Shown piece after piece: positions 52,915 to 64,000 of a stretch of 64,000 nt of DNA; the first letter of the stretch is position 1, and every line of letters begins with the position of its first letter. A model generated the notes under the pieces. That model saw only the letters and a list, made by a program, of their open reading frames with translations, made no database searches and was not told the origin of the DNA. This stretch comes from Ignelater luminosus (Eukaryota; Arthropoda; Insecta; Coleoptera; Elateridae): contig VTPC01091309.1 in the NCBI GenBank assembly GCA_011009095.1, positions 53,410 to 117,409 on the forward strand, given 5' to 3'. The position numbers and the translations under genes are program-made.

Positions 52915-54710
52915 TTATTCTACATCATACATTTTAACTTTATTTATTTCCACGTGGTGAACTGTTATGACACTTCGATAAACACATTTGATTTGCCTTC
53001 CTACACGCGTACTTTTTTGTTTGAAACTGAATTTTTGACACTGAGCATTTGCAGCTGCTATATCCATAGCCCCCAAACTTCGATTCATTGGATACAGCTT
53101 CACGAATAGATATATATATTTTGAGATGTCTTGAAGGATTTGTGCACCAGAAATCTGGAAGTTGCATCTAGTAAACCATGTTTTAATAATGCTACTTTTT
53201 GTTCCTATTTGGTAAACATTGTTTTCCATTTTAAGTATTTTCTCAATTAAATTTGGGCAGACTAAAGGGCCACAGTCTACTTTCGGGACACTTAACAGAA
53301 CAAAGTCTCCAACTGCAACTGATTTCAGTTTTTTTCCACTAGTTCAATCATTTTTTTCGCTGCTCTCTTCTGGCCTTCGTGTGCTTTTTGACACTCCGTT
53401 ACTATTTTGTCTTGTCTGCTGCAAATGTCACAGTGATAATCAACATTATTCTCTTCAGAGGTTGAGGCAATAATTTGGCAACAAGTTATGTAAATCTTCA
53501 TATAACATGAAGAGCACGATACAAAAGATGTTTCGTGCAAATTACGTGAAGAAATAGAACACATTTCTTGTTCCAAGTTAGCGATTTGATTTTCTCCTTC
53601 TTCACTTGCCATTTCTCTTTCCTTGTAACTGTCTTTAAATTGCTCCAAATCAATATTTTCTATTACTGTTGACGGAATATTCGTTGAACCTAATCCTAAC
53701 TATGGGTCTGTTCCAAAAACTGCGTTGTACGGACTCCGTCCTATAACTCTGTGTTTTGATGAGTTTTTTTTTGCCATTGAACAAAACGGCAGCCTATTGC
53801 CCAATCTGTACTTCCATTGTCGTCTATCCAAGCACGTAACATGTTTTCAATATCCTGATTGCAGCGTTCCTCACTTCTCTGTGGTTGTGGATGCCGTGGT
53901 CTTTCATGTACTATTTTACAATCAGGCCACATAACTAAAAGTTCTTTAATAACGTTAGCGGTAAACTCACGCCCGTTGTCGCCCTGCAAGATGTGAGGTG
54001 CACCAAAGTCCACAAATATTTTCAGCAATTCCAACGCAACTTTAGCAGCACGTTTTGTTTTCAAAGGGCGAAGAAGACAAAATCTTGTTGCATGATCTTG
54101 GTAGTTCATTAACCATTTGTAATCTCTACAGGGAGTTGATTAAAAATCTACCAAATCAACTTGACTTCGAAGAATAAAATCTTTTGCAGTGATTGGTCGT
54201 ACAACAATGTTACGGTGTTGTTGAGATTTTTTAGTATTACACATTCTACACAGCGATACAAAAATTTCAATTGCTGGTTTAGAAAAATAAAATTTCTTTT
54301 TCAGTGTAAACAGCATTTTGTCTCTTCCGCAATGTCCAGTGGCTAAAGAAGCGTCAAAGTATTTTTTAACAGAAATTATTACTACAACAGGATCCTCATT
54401 ACTTTTCCTTTTTTTTAATTAAGACTCTTTTTTCACCTATCTTCATTATGTCGTATTTTCTAGTTAATCCATATTGCCTACTAGTTTTCTTTGTTTCAGG
54501 GTTATTTGAATCTAGAATTTTACGGATGGCTTTTTCTGCGGTTGCATTAGTCCATGGCTTTTTAATCACATCACCACTCTTGTTATTATATTCTTTCATT
54601 TTCTCATTAAAGTTTTCCTTCATGTTATAAAATTCATCTTTGGGATCACTTCTATCATTGTTGCTGTCCTGCGTATCGTCCACCATACAGTCCTCTATAT
54701 TGTTGTACAC
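52915..54710 (-). pseudogene. Ginger2-like transposase (integrase) relic
   Basis: Blocks in order on the minus strand. An N-terminal acidic/basic region lies at 54710-54399. A zinc-binding HHCC-like region with GHCGRDKM and LCRMCNTKK lies near 54340-54230. The catalytic core at about 54160-53741 has VDLVDF, KWLMNYQDHATRF, LQGDNGREF (second catalytic Asp) and RSEERCNQDIENML (catalytic Glu). A C-terminal domain starts with the 53648-53325 frame and continues, shifted, into 53229-52915 (YQIGTKSS). A stop after VDLVDF, further frameshifts, and a variant segment after the core show it is dead. The DDE residues themselves appear kept. Confidence 0.82.
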
Positions 54711-54968
54711 GATTTAAAAGTTGTTCGAACTTAATGATGGCACACAACAAAATGAAATAGTAACACACAATGTCACTAGGATATTTGAAAAATCCGGCGT
54801 ACTGAATAAAAACACTCAATGCCAATAAGTAATAAAATCGTTAAGATAATTCAACTGCTTCTGCGCAGAAAGAGCGTGACTCTTCGCCGTCTATCGTGCC
54901 GCACAGGCGCGTTTTGACACGCTTTTGTGACTGCGACGCCACTGTTTTCAATACGTCGACAAGCGGTA

Positions 54969-55173
54969 AGGCTTATTGCAATAAACCTGGTTTCATCTAG
55001 GCTGTTTGAACAAATGATTGCGCATTTTCTAACTAGCCTAAAGATGTATGGGCGCATTACAATAAGCCTAAAAAATATCAGGCTAATTAAAAAGTTGTCG
55101 ATAATTTTCCAATTGCATTGCACGTTGACGACGCTCTTTGCAATAAGCCAGATTTGTCAATTCGCCTTCGACA
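54969..55173 (-). repeat. Right terminal inverted repeat of the Ginger2-like element
   Basis: The complement of the left end, with the same subterminal GGCTTATTG motifs. Both arms give similar spurious open frames, which are not genes. Confidence 0.8.
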
Positions 55174-55177
55174 TATA

Positions 55178-58100
55178 CATTACGTGCATTGTCTTAGTTA
55201 CAAGAACGCTTTCCAAACCGAGTAGGTGGTTTTAAGTTAAGACTATAAGTCCGGAGTGAAAAGGCATAATTTCGACTTCTCTAGAGTAGAGGTCGGTACG
55301 TGAGAAATTTTTTGCTCTTATTCCCGTAGCTCATTTTGGTTAGAGTTCAGTGCAATTAGACAAGAAACAACCCTAATCTGAACATTTAGAAAGATAAACT
55401 GAAAATTGGTGATGGCACCCAAAACAATCTTCTAGTCGAAGTCCCAAAAAAATTAGTTTTGGATGCAATATCAATAAAAACACTATATTTTAAACTTTGA
55501 TAAAAAAAAGTCTAAAATAAAAAGTGTCACAATGTAGTTCAAATGATCACTTAATTGTCACTGTTATCAATCAAAATTAAAGTGTAGTCAAAATGAAAGA
55601 GCACTTAAAAAGCTTTGGATGCCATTTATCATTTTACAATAAACGTAAAACTAAAGAAAATTTCTGTTTTGATGTGGGAAAAGACATGATGCCTACCAGA
55701 ACAACGCGCTGCATTAATCGTATTCAATTCCAATTTACTCGCAGTTATCAACGAATGTCTTACTATGTAATTGGTGGAAAGATTGTGGACACTATTCCAC
55801 TAGCCCTTGATGTTTTAGAAATTTAAGGTGTTATGTAATCCGTCTGTTTTACAAAACATAAGAGATAGTCTTCACGACAAACTTGCAATTAGAATGCAAA
55901 ACGGGTTGAGTTAATGACCTCAACAAAAACAGGAAGGATACAGTGATCATAAACTATCCCATCCTGACAAACTGTCAAACTCTTTTAGTGTTACTGTACT
56001 TAACGACGACGTATAAGTCTGCTTACCACGTCTACGTGATAATTTAAAATAGGAGGCAAGATGCAGGAACTGCTAGTAAATGATCTGACTGCTCTAGGGC
56101 CAACTATATCGGATATCATACAAAAGCCTAAGCAAGCTAGTGCAATGGAATTATTTACTGGCTAAATCAACTTTTTGCAATAATCGCAACACGCTGTCTA
56201 CTCGTAGAAGTTATATTAGTTATAGTCCCCTGTTCATGGTGACTACATGAAGGTTATAAAGAACTGTCCTGTTAATGAACTTCTTTTTGGCAAGATCTAG
56301 CAGGAACGTGTACTTAAAGCGAGCGGACATGGCTGAGTCATCCAAGTTTTAATTCAAAAAGGTGCTCTGCTTGTTATTTAAATTACTCACGTTCCTAGAA
56401 GAAAGAGAAACCATAAAAAGCAGCACCATCTCATCGACGAAGACGCCGTTAACCGTTCATTGCTCGAACTACCGAAAACAGAAAAGGCAAATACTCCCTA
56501 GAGCAGCAGTTGTCTAGTGTCTAGGCACATTAGACAATAGGAAAGACCCACACATAACTGAACTACCCTAAAATGTGTTGATGGCATTTCACTACCTATT
56601 GAGTTTCTTCCAATTCAATCCAGCCCTCCTAATGTTGCTATTGCCGATTCTCAATTGCCTCTGTTTGAAGCATGGCAATCCAAGTTTTAAGTAGAATAAG
56701 TACCGTATCAACCACGCCGATTCCAAACAGTTCTTAGTTCTTTATTTCAAACTAGAGAATTAGAGAACTCTTATTTGTGTTATTCTGCTAGCATGGTTCT
56801 AAAAACTGTAATTTTACTATTTCCGAATTTTCTCCACTGCTGCCATTCCTGATTCACATACATCTTATTCGTAGTATTTAAATAAAATAGAAAAAACACA
56901 AATTATTTGGGTCAAGACTTTATTTATTTATATACAGTGTTAACAATACACAATGTATTGGTGGTCATTCTTGGTTTAGAAGAACATCAAAAATCGTGTC
57001 GCTTCTATAGAGACACCTAGGAGGGCTAATTCAAATCCAAACAAGCCGTTTGGATACGCGTCATGTGTCGTTTTGCATCAAAGCAGAAGCTTAACTTAGT
57101 TTTATGTTGATTGTGAAATGACATATAACATCGAAACCTTTTATGTGCTCCTTCATTTTATATGAGGGTTCGAATCCCACGCGAGATCTAATTTTTTTAT
57201 ATGTCAATCATTATTCATTTACTAAAAAACTGATTAATGTTTCCACATTTTCTTAGTCTTAAAATTTAATAAATTGCGAAACTTCTAAAATTAGTGCTTT
57301 TAATGATAATGAATTTGATAGCGCAATTTGTTCGAGAGCTACATCCAGGAACGCAGAAATTAAAATGGCGGCTTTTCCATAAAAGGGATTTTTTGGGACT
57401 TTGAGTGTGTTGACTAGAACATTGTACTGAGCGTCACCGCGATTAGCAACCCATCATGGTTTGTGACCCACGGTAAACTTTGTGATTTTTGTTATCTTTG
57501 TGGATGTGTCAAAAATTCATACAGTCGCGTATTTTTTTATTTTAGTACGTGCAAATCTCTTACCTGCTGTTTATACTTCGTACACTGATCGCTAAACCTA
57601 TTATAATAATTATTTCCATTTAACAACGCAAAAAATTGAAGGAAACGTAAATAAATAGCTTCCAAAATTGGTCGATGCCCATTAGAGAAGTTTATTCTTT
57701 TTGCACCCATACATAAGTTCTTTCCACAAGTTTAAAAAATCTTTAACTCGTCCCAAAATATCAGAATCGCGATACGGAACACAAAATGATTCATGTTGTG
57801 AGCTGAAGTTTAAGTAGCCTGCTTACTAGCTCTCTCCATAAGAAAACATTTAGTGGGTTTTAAGTACCAGAACCTAGTAAGTCATAAAGTAGGCCCACCG
57901 TAACCAATCCATCTTCCTAGCTATGTCGTATCGAGGAAATCCCTAATTTCAATTGCTGGAGTATTATTTAATTGAAACCGTGGGTCCCTTCTTATGGTCA
58001 GAGGCACATGTTTTAACAAAATTTAAGAAAAAACTAAATTTTTAGCATTCAAGCGTTTTGGGGTAATACATGGCCTAATCAGTTGATTGCCTAGATTTCC

Positions 58101-58766
58101 GGTTCAAACAGTCTAGTGGTAAAGATTATAAGTGTTGAAAATACTATCTTGTGTAAAAGTTGCTTCATTATTTCATCAGACTTTGTTTACAAAGTTGGCA
58201 TCTCGTTCATGCTGATTATCAACCACTAACAGTGCTTTACACGGTCTAGACACAGTCTCATGGACAGTCTACAGCAAGTAGATGATAAGGATAGAGGCCA
58301 TTTTCTTGCGGTATTCTGTTCCTTCACTGTGTTGCGACTTGTATTAATTAAACGAGTAATACCTCTAATGCTGCTTTCGGGTTCATTCTCAATAAAATTA
58401 TCTAAACGTGGATGTGCAGTAAATTCATTTAAACATCAAAGCGTAGAAGATTCTGATAGTACCATGACGAAATTGCCGAAGCACTTGTGTACATGACCCT
58501 TCTGCACAAAGATATCAATTCTGAGTGTCAACAACGAACAGCTCAAAACTCAAAATATATCATCAATTAGCGGGACAGTATAGCAAAATGTTTAAGTTGC
58601 ATAATTAGATATTATGTGCACCTCTGCTCGTTAAAACTATAAAGTGCTGTCAATACGAAATAATATCTTTTCCACTCAATTTTGAAGATAATTTCTTTCT
58701 AAGTACCTCCTCTCATACTTTTTTTAATCAGTTCGTAAAAATTAGTTAGATCTGGGCCACTATATA
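55178..58766. other. Spacer with no supported gene
   Basis: A 77-codon plus-strand frame at 55593-55826 and short open stretches at 56388-56501 and near 56566-56690 read somewhat like protein but match nothing I know. GGGTTCGAATCCCACGCGAG near 57167-57186 is a good B-box or tRNA T-arm without a matching A-box or acceptor stem. Confidence 0.4.
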
Positions 58767-59975
58767 ATGGGTGGAGCGGAAAATTTAAATTTTAAATAAA
58801 ACAGTGTCTTTTGAGAAATACCAAAAACTTTATTTACTTAATTATAAAGTAGACATGTGGGAATTATGTATGGACTAACACATCTGGTAAATGCTCTTCT
58901 CGGTTTTGCTGGCACATTTGAGTTCTTTTGACGAAGTTTTCAATCACGGTTTGGTATAACAAAGGCTGTACTTCAACGATACAGCGTCTAATATCTCCCT
59001 TCAGGGCTTGAGTGGTTGTAGGCTTGTTAACATAAACTTCTGACTTCAAAAAGCCCTAGAGAAAGAAGTTCAAAGGCGTTAAATCGTACGGTCTAGGCGG
59101 CCAATTCTGGTCGTCCAAACGGGAGATTACACGGCCAAGGAATGTCTCGTGCAATAATGTTATTGGCACCATCCTGTTGGAACCATATGTCTTCGAGATC
59201 CATACACAAAAAACTGGGTTATCATGCCCCGATACCGTTCGCCATTGACTGTTTGTGCATTCCCGGCAACGTGTTTGAAGCAAAATGGTCTAGTGATGCC
59301 TCCAGCCCAAAATCCACACCAAACAGTGGCACGTGTAGGATGTATTTCCTTTTCATGAAACACATGTAGGCTTTCGTCGCACCAAATACAATAATTTTGC
59401 TTGTTTACGAAACTATCAACATAAAAATGGTCTTCTCGCTAAAGATGATTTTGTTGGAAAACTCACCATTTACTTGTTATTGTTCAGTGACCCAATTAAC
59501 GAACTCTCTTCGCTGTCCATGGTCTGTAGGCTTGAGTTGTCGAGCCATTTTGATTTTGTAGACATAAAGGCGCAAATATTTCGTGAGAATACGCTGCATA
59601 GGGCTCCTTAAAATGTTCAGTTTTTGTGCACGATGCCGAATGGATGTCCTCAGACTCTCGGCCACATTCTGGCAAACAGCTGCTGCTGAACGACCTGTAC
59701 GAACACGTGTCGATGGTCTGACATCAGTAACTGACCCAGTCTTTTCAAATTTCTCGATTTTCACAGTTGATTCACTCGGGACGCAATTTACAAATGGTCG
59801 CAGTCAAGCTTTCACCATTTTTGAAATAATGTTCAACAATAAAATGCGTTGTTGTGTCGAATAGCAATCATTTTAAATAATAACGGACTATCTATTATTG
59901 AACTGTCATAATGGTTTGACTGACAAAGCACAATATCAAAAATGGCGCCAAATTTAAATTTTCCGCTCTTCCCAT
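58767..59975 (-). mobile_element. mariner-like transposon, copy 3 (defective)
   Basis: The 1209-bp element has inverted ends sharing GAGCGGAAAATTTAAATTT and an outer ATGGG. TA lies outside at 58765-58766 and 59976-59977. The minus strand holds a Tc1/mariner-type transposase of a lineage distinct from copies 1 and 2. Confidence 0.85.
58864..59764 (-). pseudogene. mariner-like transposase relic
   Basis: Frames in order on the minus strand. The helix-turn-helix region (59764-59477) has KFEKTGSVTDVRPSTRVRTG, LNILRSPMQRILTK and ARQLKPTDHGQRREF. A core block near 59360-59160 has RATVWCGFWAGGI and TVNGERYRGMI. WFQQDGAN, the second catalytic Asp, is readable in a shifted frame near 59175. NWPPRPYDLTPLNFFL lies near 59100-59056, where relatives have DLTPLDFFL, so the third catalytic Asp is Asn. 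The C-terminal tail (59049-58864) has EVYVNKP and VIENFVKRTQ. Frameshifts plus loss of a catalytic residue mean it is inactive. Confidence 0.85.
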
Positions 59976-59977
59976 TA

Positions 59978-62099
59978 TGATTAGTTCATTTAGGATCCCA
60001 TCTGAAATTGCATTTTATTGTTTTCTATCTTATTTTTTCAGGATGCGCTCTCAATCTTTTCATGGTTTCCACTTGTTCAAACTCTATTTCGACATATTTC
60101 TTGGTATCTGTTACTCTTTTGTAGTGTTCCCATCATCTTTCTAAAACTTAGCCTTTTCCAAGGTGCAACTCTGAATCTCTTCTTGGATTCTATCTGACCC
60201 AAACTCAATTTATATATTTTTTCGATATATTTTATAGTTTTTTTTCATCTCTGATCAAACAAAGCAATTCTCCTTTATCTTTATCCGAACACATACATTT
60301 TTCTTTCTTGGTGTCCTTTCCTGACAAAACCTACCTTTTTTACATTTTGGTATCTACTGACTTTTTCTACCTTTATTATTAGTTTTGCTTGTGTAACGTA
60401 TTCTTATTCATTATCCACGTAGGTTCAGCACAGCAGACGTTTCTTTGATTTATGTCCGACAGAAGCGGTACTTTACGTTCTTCTCCTATGGAGTTATTAA
60501 GTATATGTTGTCATGTTTCTTTTGTTTGCAGAGATTTTATTTTATCGTTTCCTGTAGAAACAACTATACAGCTTTGCAGAAAGACCTGCTAAAGAAATAT
60601 AAAAGGATCTCAGAAAAAAGGGATGCCAAGGCTACTGTGGACGTTTCAACAATCTATAATCAAACAATCGTTTAAAACGGTTTGAAAAACATCACTTATT
60701 CTAATTTGCCCCACAAAATCCGTAGAAAAACGTCAAATTGAACAAATTAGATGTAGGATACAGAATATTTAACGACAATAAGTTTTACAGGACACTCTTC
60801 TTCGGGGGATAACTTTTTGACACTTTTGGAATAAGGTAATGGGAATGGTAATCACTCTTTATTGTGTTTTTTAAGTTTGTGATTTCCACTTTAGAAACTA
60901 CTTATTCTACTTTTCACTTTTTAAATGTAATAAATAATTAAAGATGATGGTTAGAATTTATGGCTGTACTAGCTGATATCACATGTAGGATAAACTCTTA
61001 ACTGAAAGAAAATATTTATTATAACAGGATTAATTTTTACCTTTTCTAACCTATTAATTCTCACTGATATTTTTGCTTAATTAAAGGTATTCATTTCGAA
61101 TGCATCCCTTTTTCATCTTTTATTAATAATCCATTTTAGATTCAGTTTTCTTCTTGCATAGCATGTTTATAGTTTTATCAGGAAAGTGAAAAATTACACA
61201 GCCGTGAACTTCTGACGTACTTCTAGATTATCTGTGATTACTAATTAATGGGTAGCCTAATGAATTAATGTGGTAAATACATCAAGGTATTTTGTCTTAT
61301 TTATAGCTCCAGCATCTCACATACGTACATACATCGCTATAAATATGTCTACAACAACTTTCTTTCGACTTCTAATGATATCAAGAAACTTCATCTTGTA
61401 AATTATACTTTGGAAAATCTCGTGCTCGCGAAACATTCAAAATGCCAGCGTTTGATATTTTGACGTTAGGTAAATTTATAAAAGCCTTCACTTCTCAAGT
61501 TTTAAATTGGCGTAAATAAACAAACAAGAAAAACAGAAATTAAACGAGTCGGTGTATACAGAATGATATGTAATTTAAAGTATGATTTATTTCCTTCAAA
61601 CACAAAGCTTTTAAAATTAACAAACGAATAATTTAAAAATTTAAAAAGGTTGTTTATAAATTAATAAAATCTGCGTGATAATTTGTAAAAGAGTCAGTTT
61701 TGATTTAGATTAATGTATACCCTCCTCCATTTACTTAAATAAAACACAATAAGAGAGAAACATCTGGTAGAAGTTTTATCAATTTGTAAACTTATACCTA
61801 TAATCTTCCACCTCTGCAAATCCGGAACATAACAAACTAGAAAAAAGTTAATGTATGGTTAAGTAATCGTATTATCGTTCAGAACCAATAATCTATCACG
61901 GTGGGATTTCTTCACTTTTTCCAGATACAGATGTTAACGTTGGCTTATGTTTGCTTCCTTGAGATGATGTTTGGAGTGGCACATTCGCCAAGTCTCTTAA
62001 TTGTTCGTTCGAACGGTAACTTCCTACGCCAAATGATATTGCGAAACCCATAGAGGACATATGTTTGGCAAATATGTTAATACTTAAAACAAGTCCGGG
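59978..62099. other. AT-rich spacer, no supported gene
   Basis: T-rich DNA at 60000-60560 and AT-rich DNA beyond give only chance-like frames. A 73-codon minus-strand frame (61896-62117, GTG start) next to the island at 62.1 kb has no domain. Confidence 0.4.
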
Positions 62100-62210
62100 C
62101 AACAGGTGAGCGGGCACTCCTTATAGGTACCTGGACGTGGCGCCGGCACCGTCCACGCACCTCGACGTCACGATGGCTAACACAACATACACAACATGAC
62201 GTCACCTTGC
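62100..62210 (-). promoter_or_regulatory. CRE-rich CpG island (candidate promoter or enhancer)
   Basis: A short GC-rich island carries GACGTCAC at 62164-62171 and a full CRE TGACGTCA at 62197-62204. On the minus strand TATAAGG at 62125-62119 lies downstream of both, as in a minus-strand promoter. GCGTGGACG (minus, 62158-62150) differs from the EGR site by one base. A plus-strand donor CAG/GTGAGC ends at 62105, so direction is uncertain. Confidence 0.38.
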
Positions 62211-64000
62211 AACCATAATAAATACCCATATAATATACGACGATGTCAAGTCATATAATAAATACTTGCGGGCTTATCTTGCGAGATCCGATTTTATTGA
62301 GCTAACACGTTATGGTCACGGTCCAAAGAATCGCCAAGCTTTATGCGGGGATCCAAACCTATACGTCTTATTCCGCATTCAAATTATACGCTGATGCGAT
62401 ATGCAAATTTTAACATTTCCTTATAAAAATCCGAGCAAGGAATGCCTGTAAATAGCAGTATATTTGATATGATGCAATAATAAAAGGAGAGTGAACGTAA
62501 ATTTCGAGCAAGATGCGATGAAAAACTCTGTATTGTAAAGTTTAAATGGAGGAGTGGCTGCGACCTCCCCGATAACCAGTTCCTAATCGCTGAAGAACGA
62601 TGTGCATAATGCGACAGGCGCTCGAGATGTTTATAAACACCACACTGAACGTATTTTTATCTAAGGTACAAGAATTCCTTGGCAGCAGAAAACTTATTAT
62701 TTTTTCAACGCGAAACAATTCTAGTTTTGCATATTATTCAGATTTCTTTAAAGGCAAACAAGTTTGGTTTCAAAGAAAATTCACGTGGTTGTGAAATTTC
62801 CATTTACACCCTGAGAGTTTCTTATCGGTTTATTGGAATTAATTTGTAAAATCGTGGAATTTACTATAATAACGCGTGATTTCTCTTTCAGTCAATAATT
62901 TTTAGTGGTCACCGTTATATTAGCAAAAACTTTCTTTTTCCTTTTGTTCTTACTAATAACTGAATGAACTTCTTTTCACTTTCTTTCTTAATGTTTTCAA
63001 CATGCAAATTAATAGCAGACAGCTTTAAAAGATTGATAATTAATATATTATTGGTTTTTCATTTTTGTGTTTCTGTTTTTACTAGCGCTATCATATACTT
63101 CTTAATGATATTTCGAGAAAAACAATGAGGCGCATTATTAAGTGCAAATGTCTGCTTACAGTACAATGGAACACTTCATTACACTTAAACACAATAATTG
63201 GACAATTACAATCGATTGAAATAATAATCTATCATGAAGTTAACGTTTCATTAGATTTATGTCACTGTATAGTCGGCATTCAGTAGCAGGGACAGCGTTA
63301 AAAAATCTCTTTTTTTTAAAGGTTCGCATTAATTTAAACATTACGTACTATTTAGTTTGTGTTGCAAGCAAGCATTATAATCAGAATTCAAGCTTCTAGT
63401 TATTGTGATCATTTAGTTTAGTTGCTAGCATTCTTTTGCCAAGTATTCCAAAGAAAGATTGTCATTAAAGAGAAAACTGACGATCCCATATTACAAATCT
63501 GCAATATTGTAAAACTAGTTTTCACACCAAGGTTTCAAGCTCCACATTACCAAATCTAGCTGTCAGGATTTTTGAGTTGATTACTTGCAAATATTCAGTT
63601 TTCCTTATCCACGGTTTACTCAAAAATTAACAGCAAACCATTGAATGGGTCAAATCCAGCTTACCGATTTTCTGCCGTCACATTTTTCGACAAGGAGGTA
63701 AAAGTAAGCATCACCTATCTTCAGTTGATATATTTATGTCTGTGGAAGATTCTTTTCGGAAAACCCGGAAAACTTATACTGCAAGAATAAGTACTTTCGA
63801 TAAAACCTAACCTGATCTTTCCTGAAGCTTATTTTTAAAAACTTACTAACAGATACTAAAAATAAGTGAAGCCTAGTAGAACAGTAACGACTTTCTATAA
63901 ATCCTTGGTTTGATGATTTTATAAGATTTAAGACTCTTTGAACAAGGGTTGTGGCGCGAAGATAAAGCGTCTTCAACCTCGCTTTTAAGTGGTGCACCCT
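62211..64000. other. Spacer to window end, no supported gene
   Basis: A slightly GC-richer patch at 62540-62640 may belong to the neighbouring island. The remainder is AT-rich with short frames lacking domains. Confidence 0.4.

Larger units (their letters stand above)
52476..55173 (-). mobile_element. Ginger2-like DNA transposon (decayed)
   Basis: The 2698-bp element starts TGTCG and ends CGACA, matching the TGTNR ends described for Ginger elements. It has imperfect terminal inverted repeats of just over 200 bases and an exact 4-bp target duplication TATA (52472-52475 and 55174-55177). Inside, the minus strand codes for a retrovirus-type integrase related to insect 'KRAB-A domain-containing 2-like' proteins, which are Ginger2-type transposases. 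Stops and frameshifts show this copy is inactive. Confidence 0.82.

Noticed and set aside
56388-56690. Short protein-like open stretches
   Set aside because: Only 37 and about 40 codons, in different frames, matching no family I know.
57160-57190. tRNA T-arm-like GGGTTCGAATCCC
   Set aside because: No D-arm, anticodon arm or acceptor stem at the right distance, so not a tRNA gene.

Overview
The window is an AT-rich stretch of animal nuclear DNA, almost certainly from an insect. It has one recognisable host gene in exons split by phase-matched introns, CpG-rich promoter islands in AT-rich surroundings, and many decayed mariner, LINE, Harbinger-like, Ginger-like and LTR elements of types common in insects. 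Nothing bacterial or organellar was seen. The insect order cannot be fixed from this sequence.

The central gene (about 22.8-35.6 kb, + strand) is the EGR-family transcription factor stripe (sr). Two alternative first coding exons (23411-23765 and 29921-30245), each with its own GC-rich promoter island, both end in phase 1 and join the same last exon (32066-33612). That exon carries the three EGR-type C2H2 fingers and an uninterrupted run of 52 glutamines. The predicted proteins are 633 and 623 residues. The downstream promoter reads like an inducible EGR promoter: two CRE-like sites, a CArG/SRE box, and a TATA-like box, initiator and DPE at textbook spacing. The upstream promoter has an E-box fused to a full CRE, and an overlapping upstream ORF. 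The 3'UTR has a proximal and a distal poly(A) signal cluster, with two Pumilio-type sites between them.

Left flank (1-22.8 kb): a decayed unknown coding stretch (1-740); a mariner copy (1622-2717); a 373-bp solo LTR with 4-bp target duplications whose U3 is packed with heat-shock elements ahead of a TATA box (4923-5295); a four-unit tandem repeat (5623-6241); a LINE 3' fragment (6480-7062); an RTE-like LINE with endonuclease and reverse transcriptase (10.2-13.7 kb, minus); two tRNA-like SINE candidates; a second mariner (about 16.05-17.23 kb); and a LINE relic (18.7-20.6 kb) interrupted by a 592-bp Harbinger-like MITE.

Right flank (35.6-64 kb): mostly gene-free AT-rich DNA. It holds a possible Bel/Pao fragment and a foldback repeat near 43 kb, a CRE-bearing island with a chain of mini-exon candidates (50.1-51.9 kb), a Ginger2-like transposon with long inverted repeats and exact TATA duplications (52476-55173), a third mariner (58767-59975), and a second CRE-rich island at 62.1 kb.

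The observations most worth following are the heat-shock-element LTR, the dual-promoter logic of stripe, the Ginger2-like element, and the mini-exon chain at 50-52 kb.
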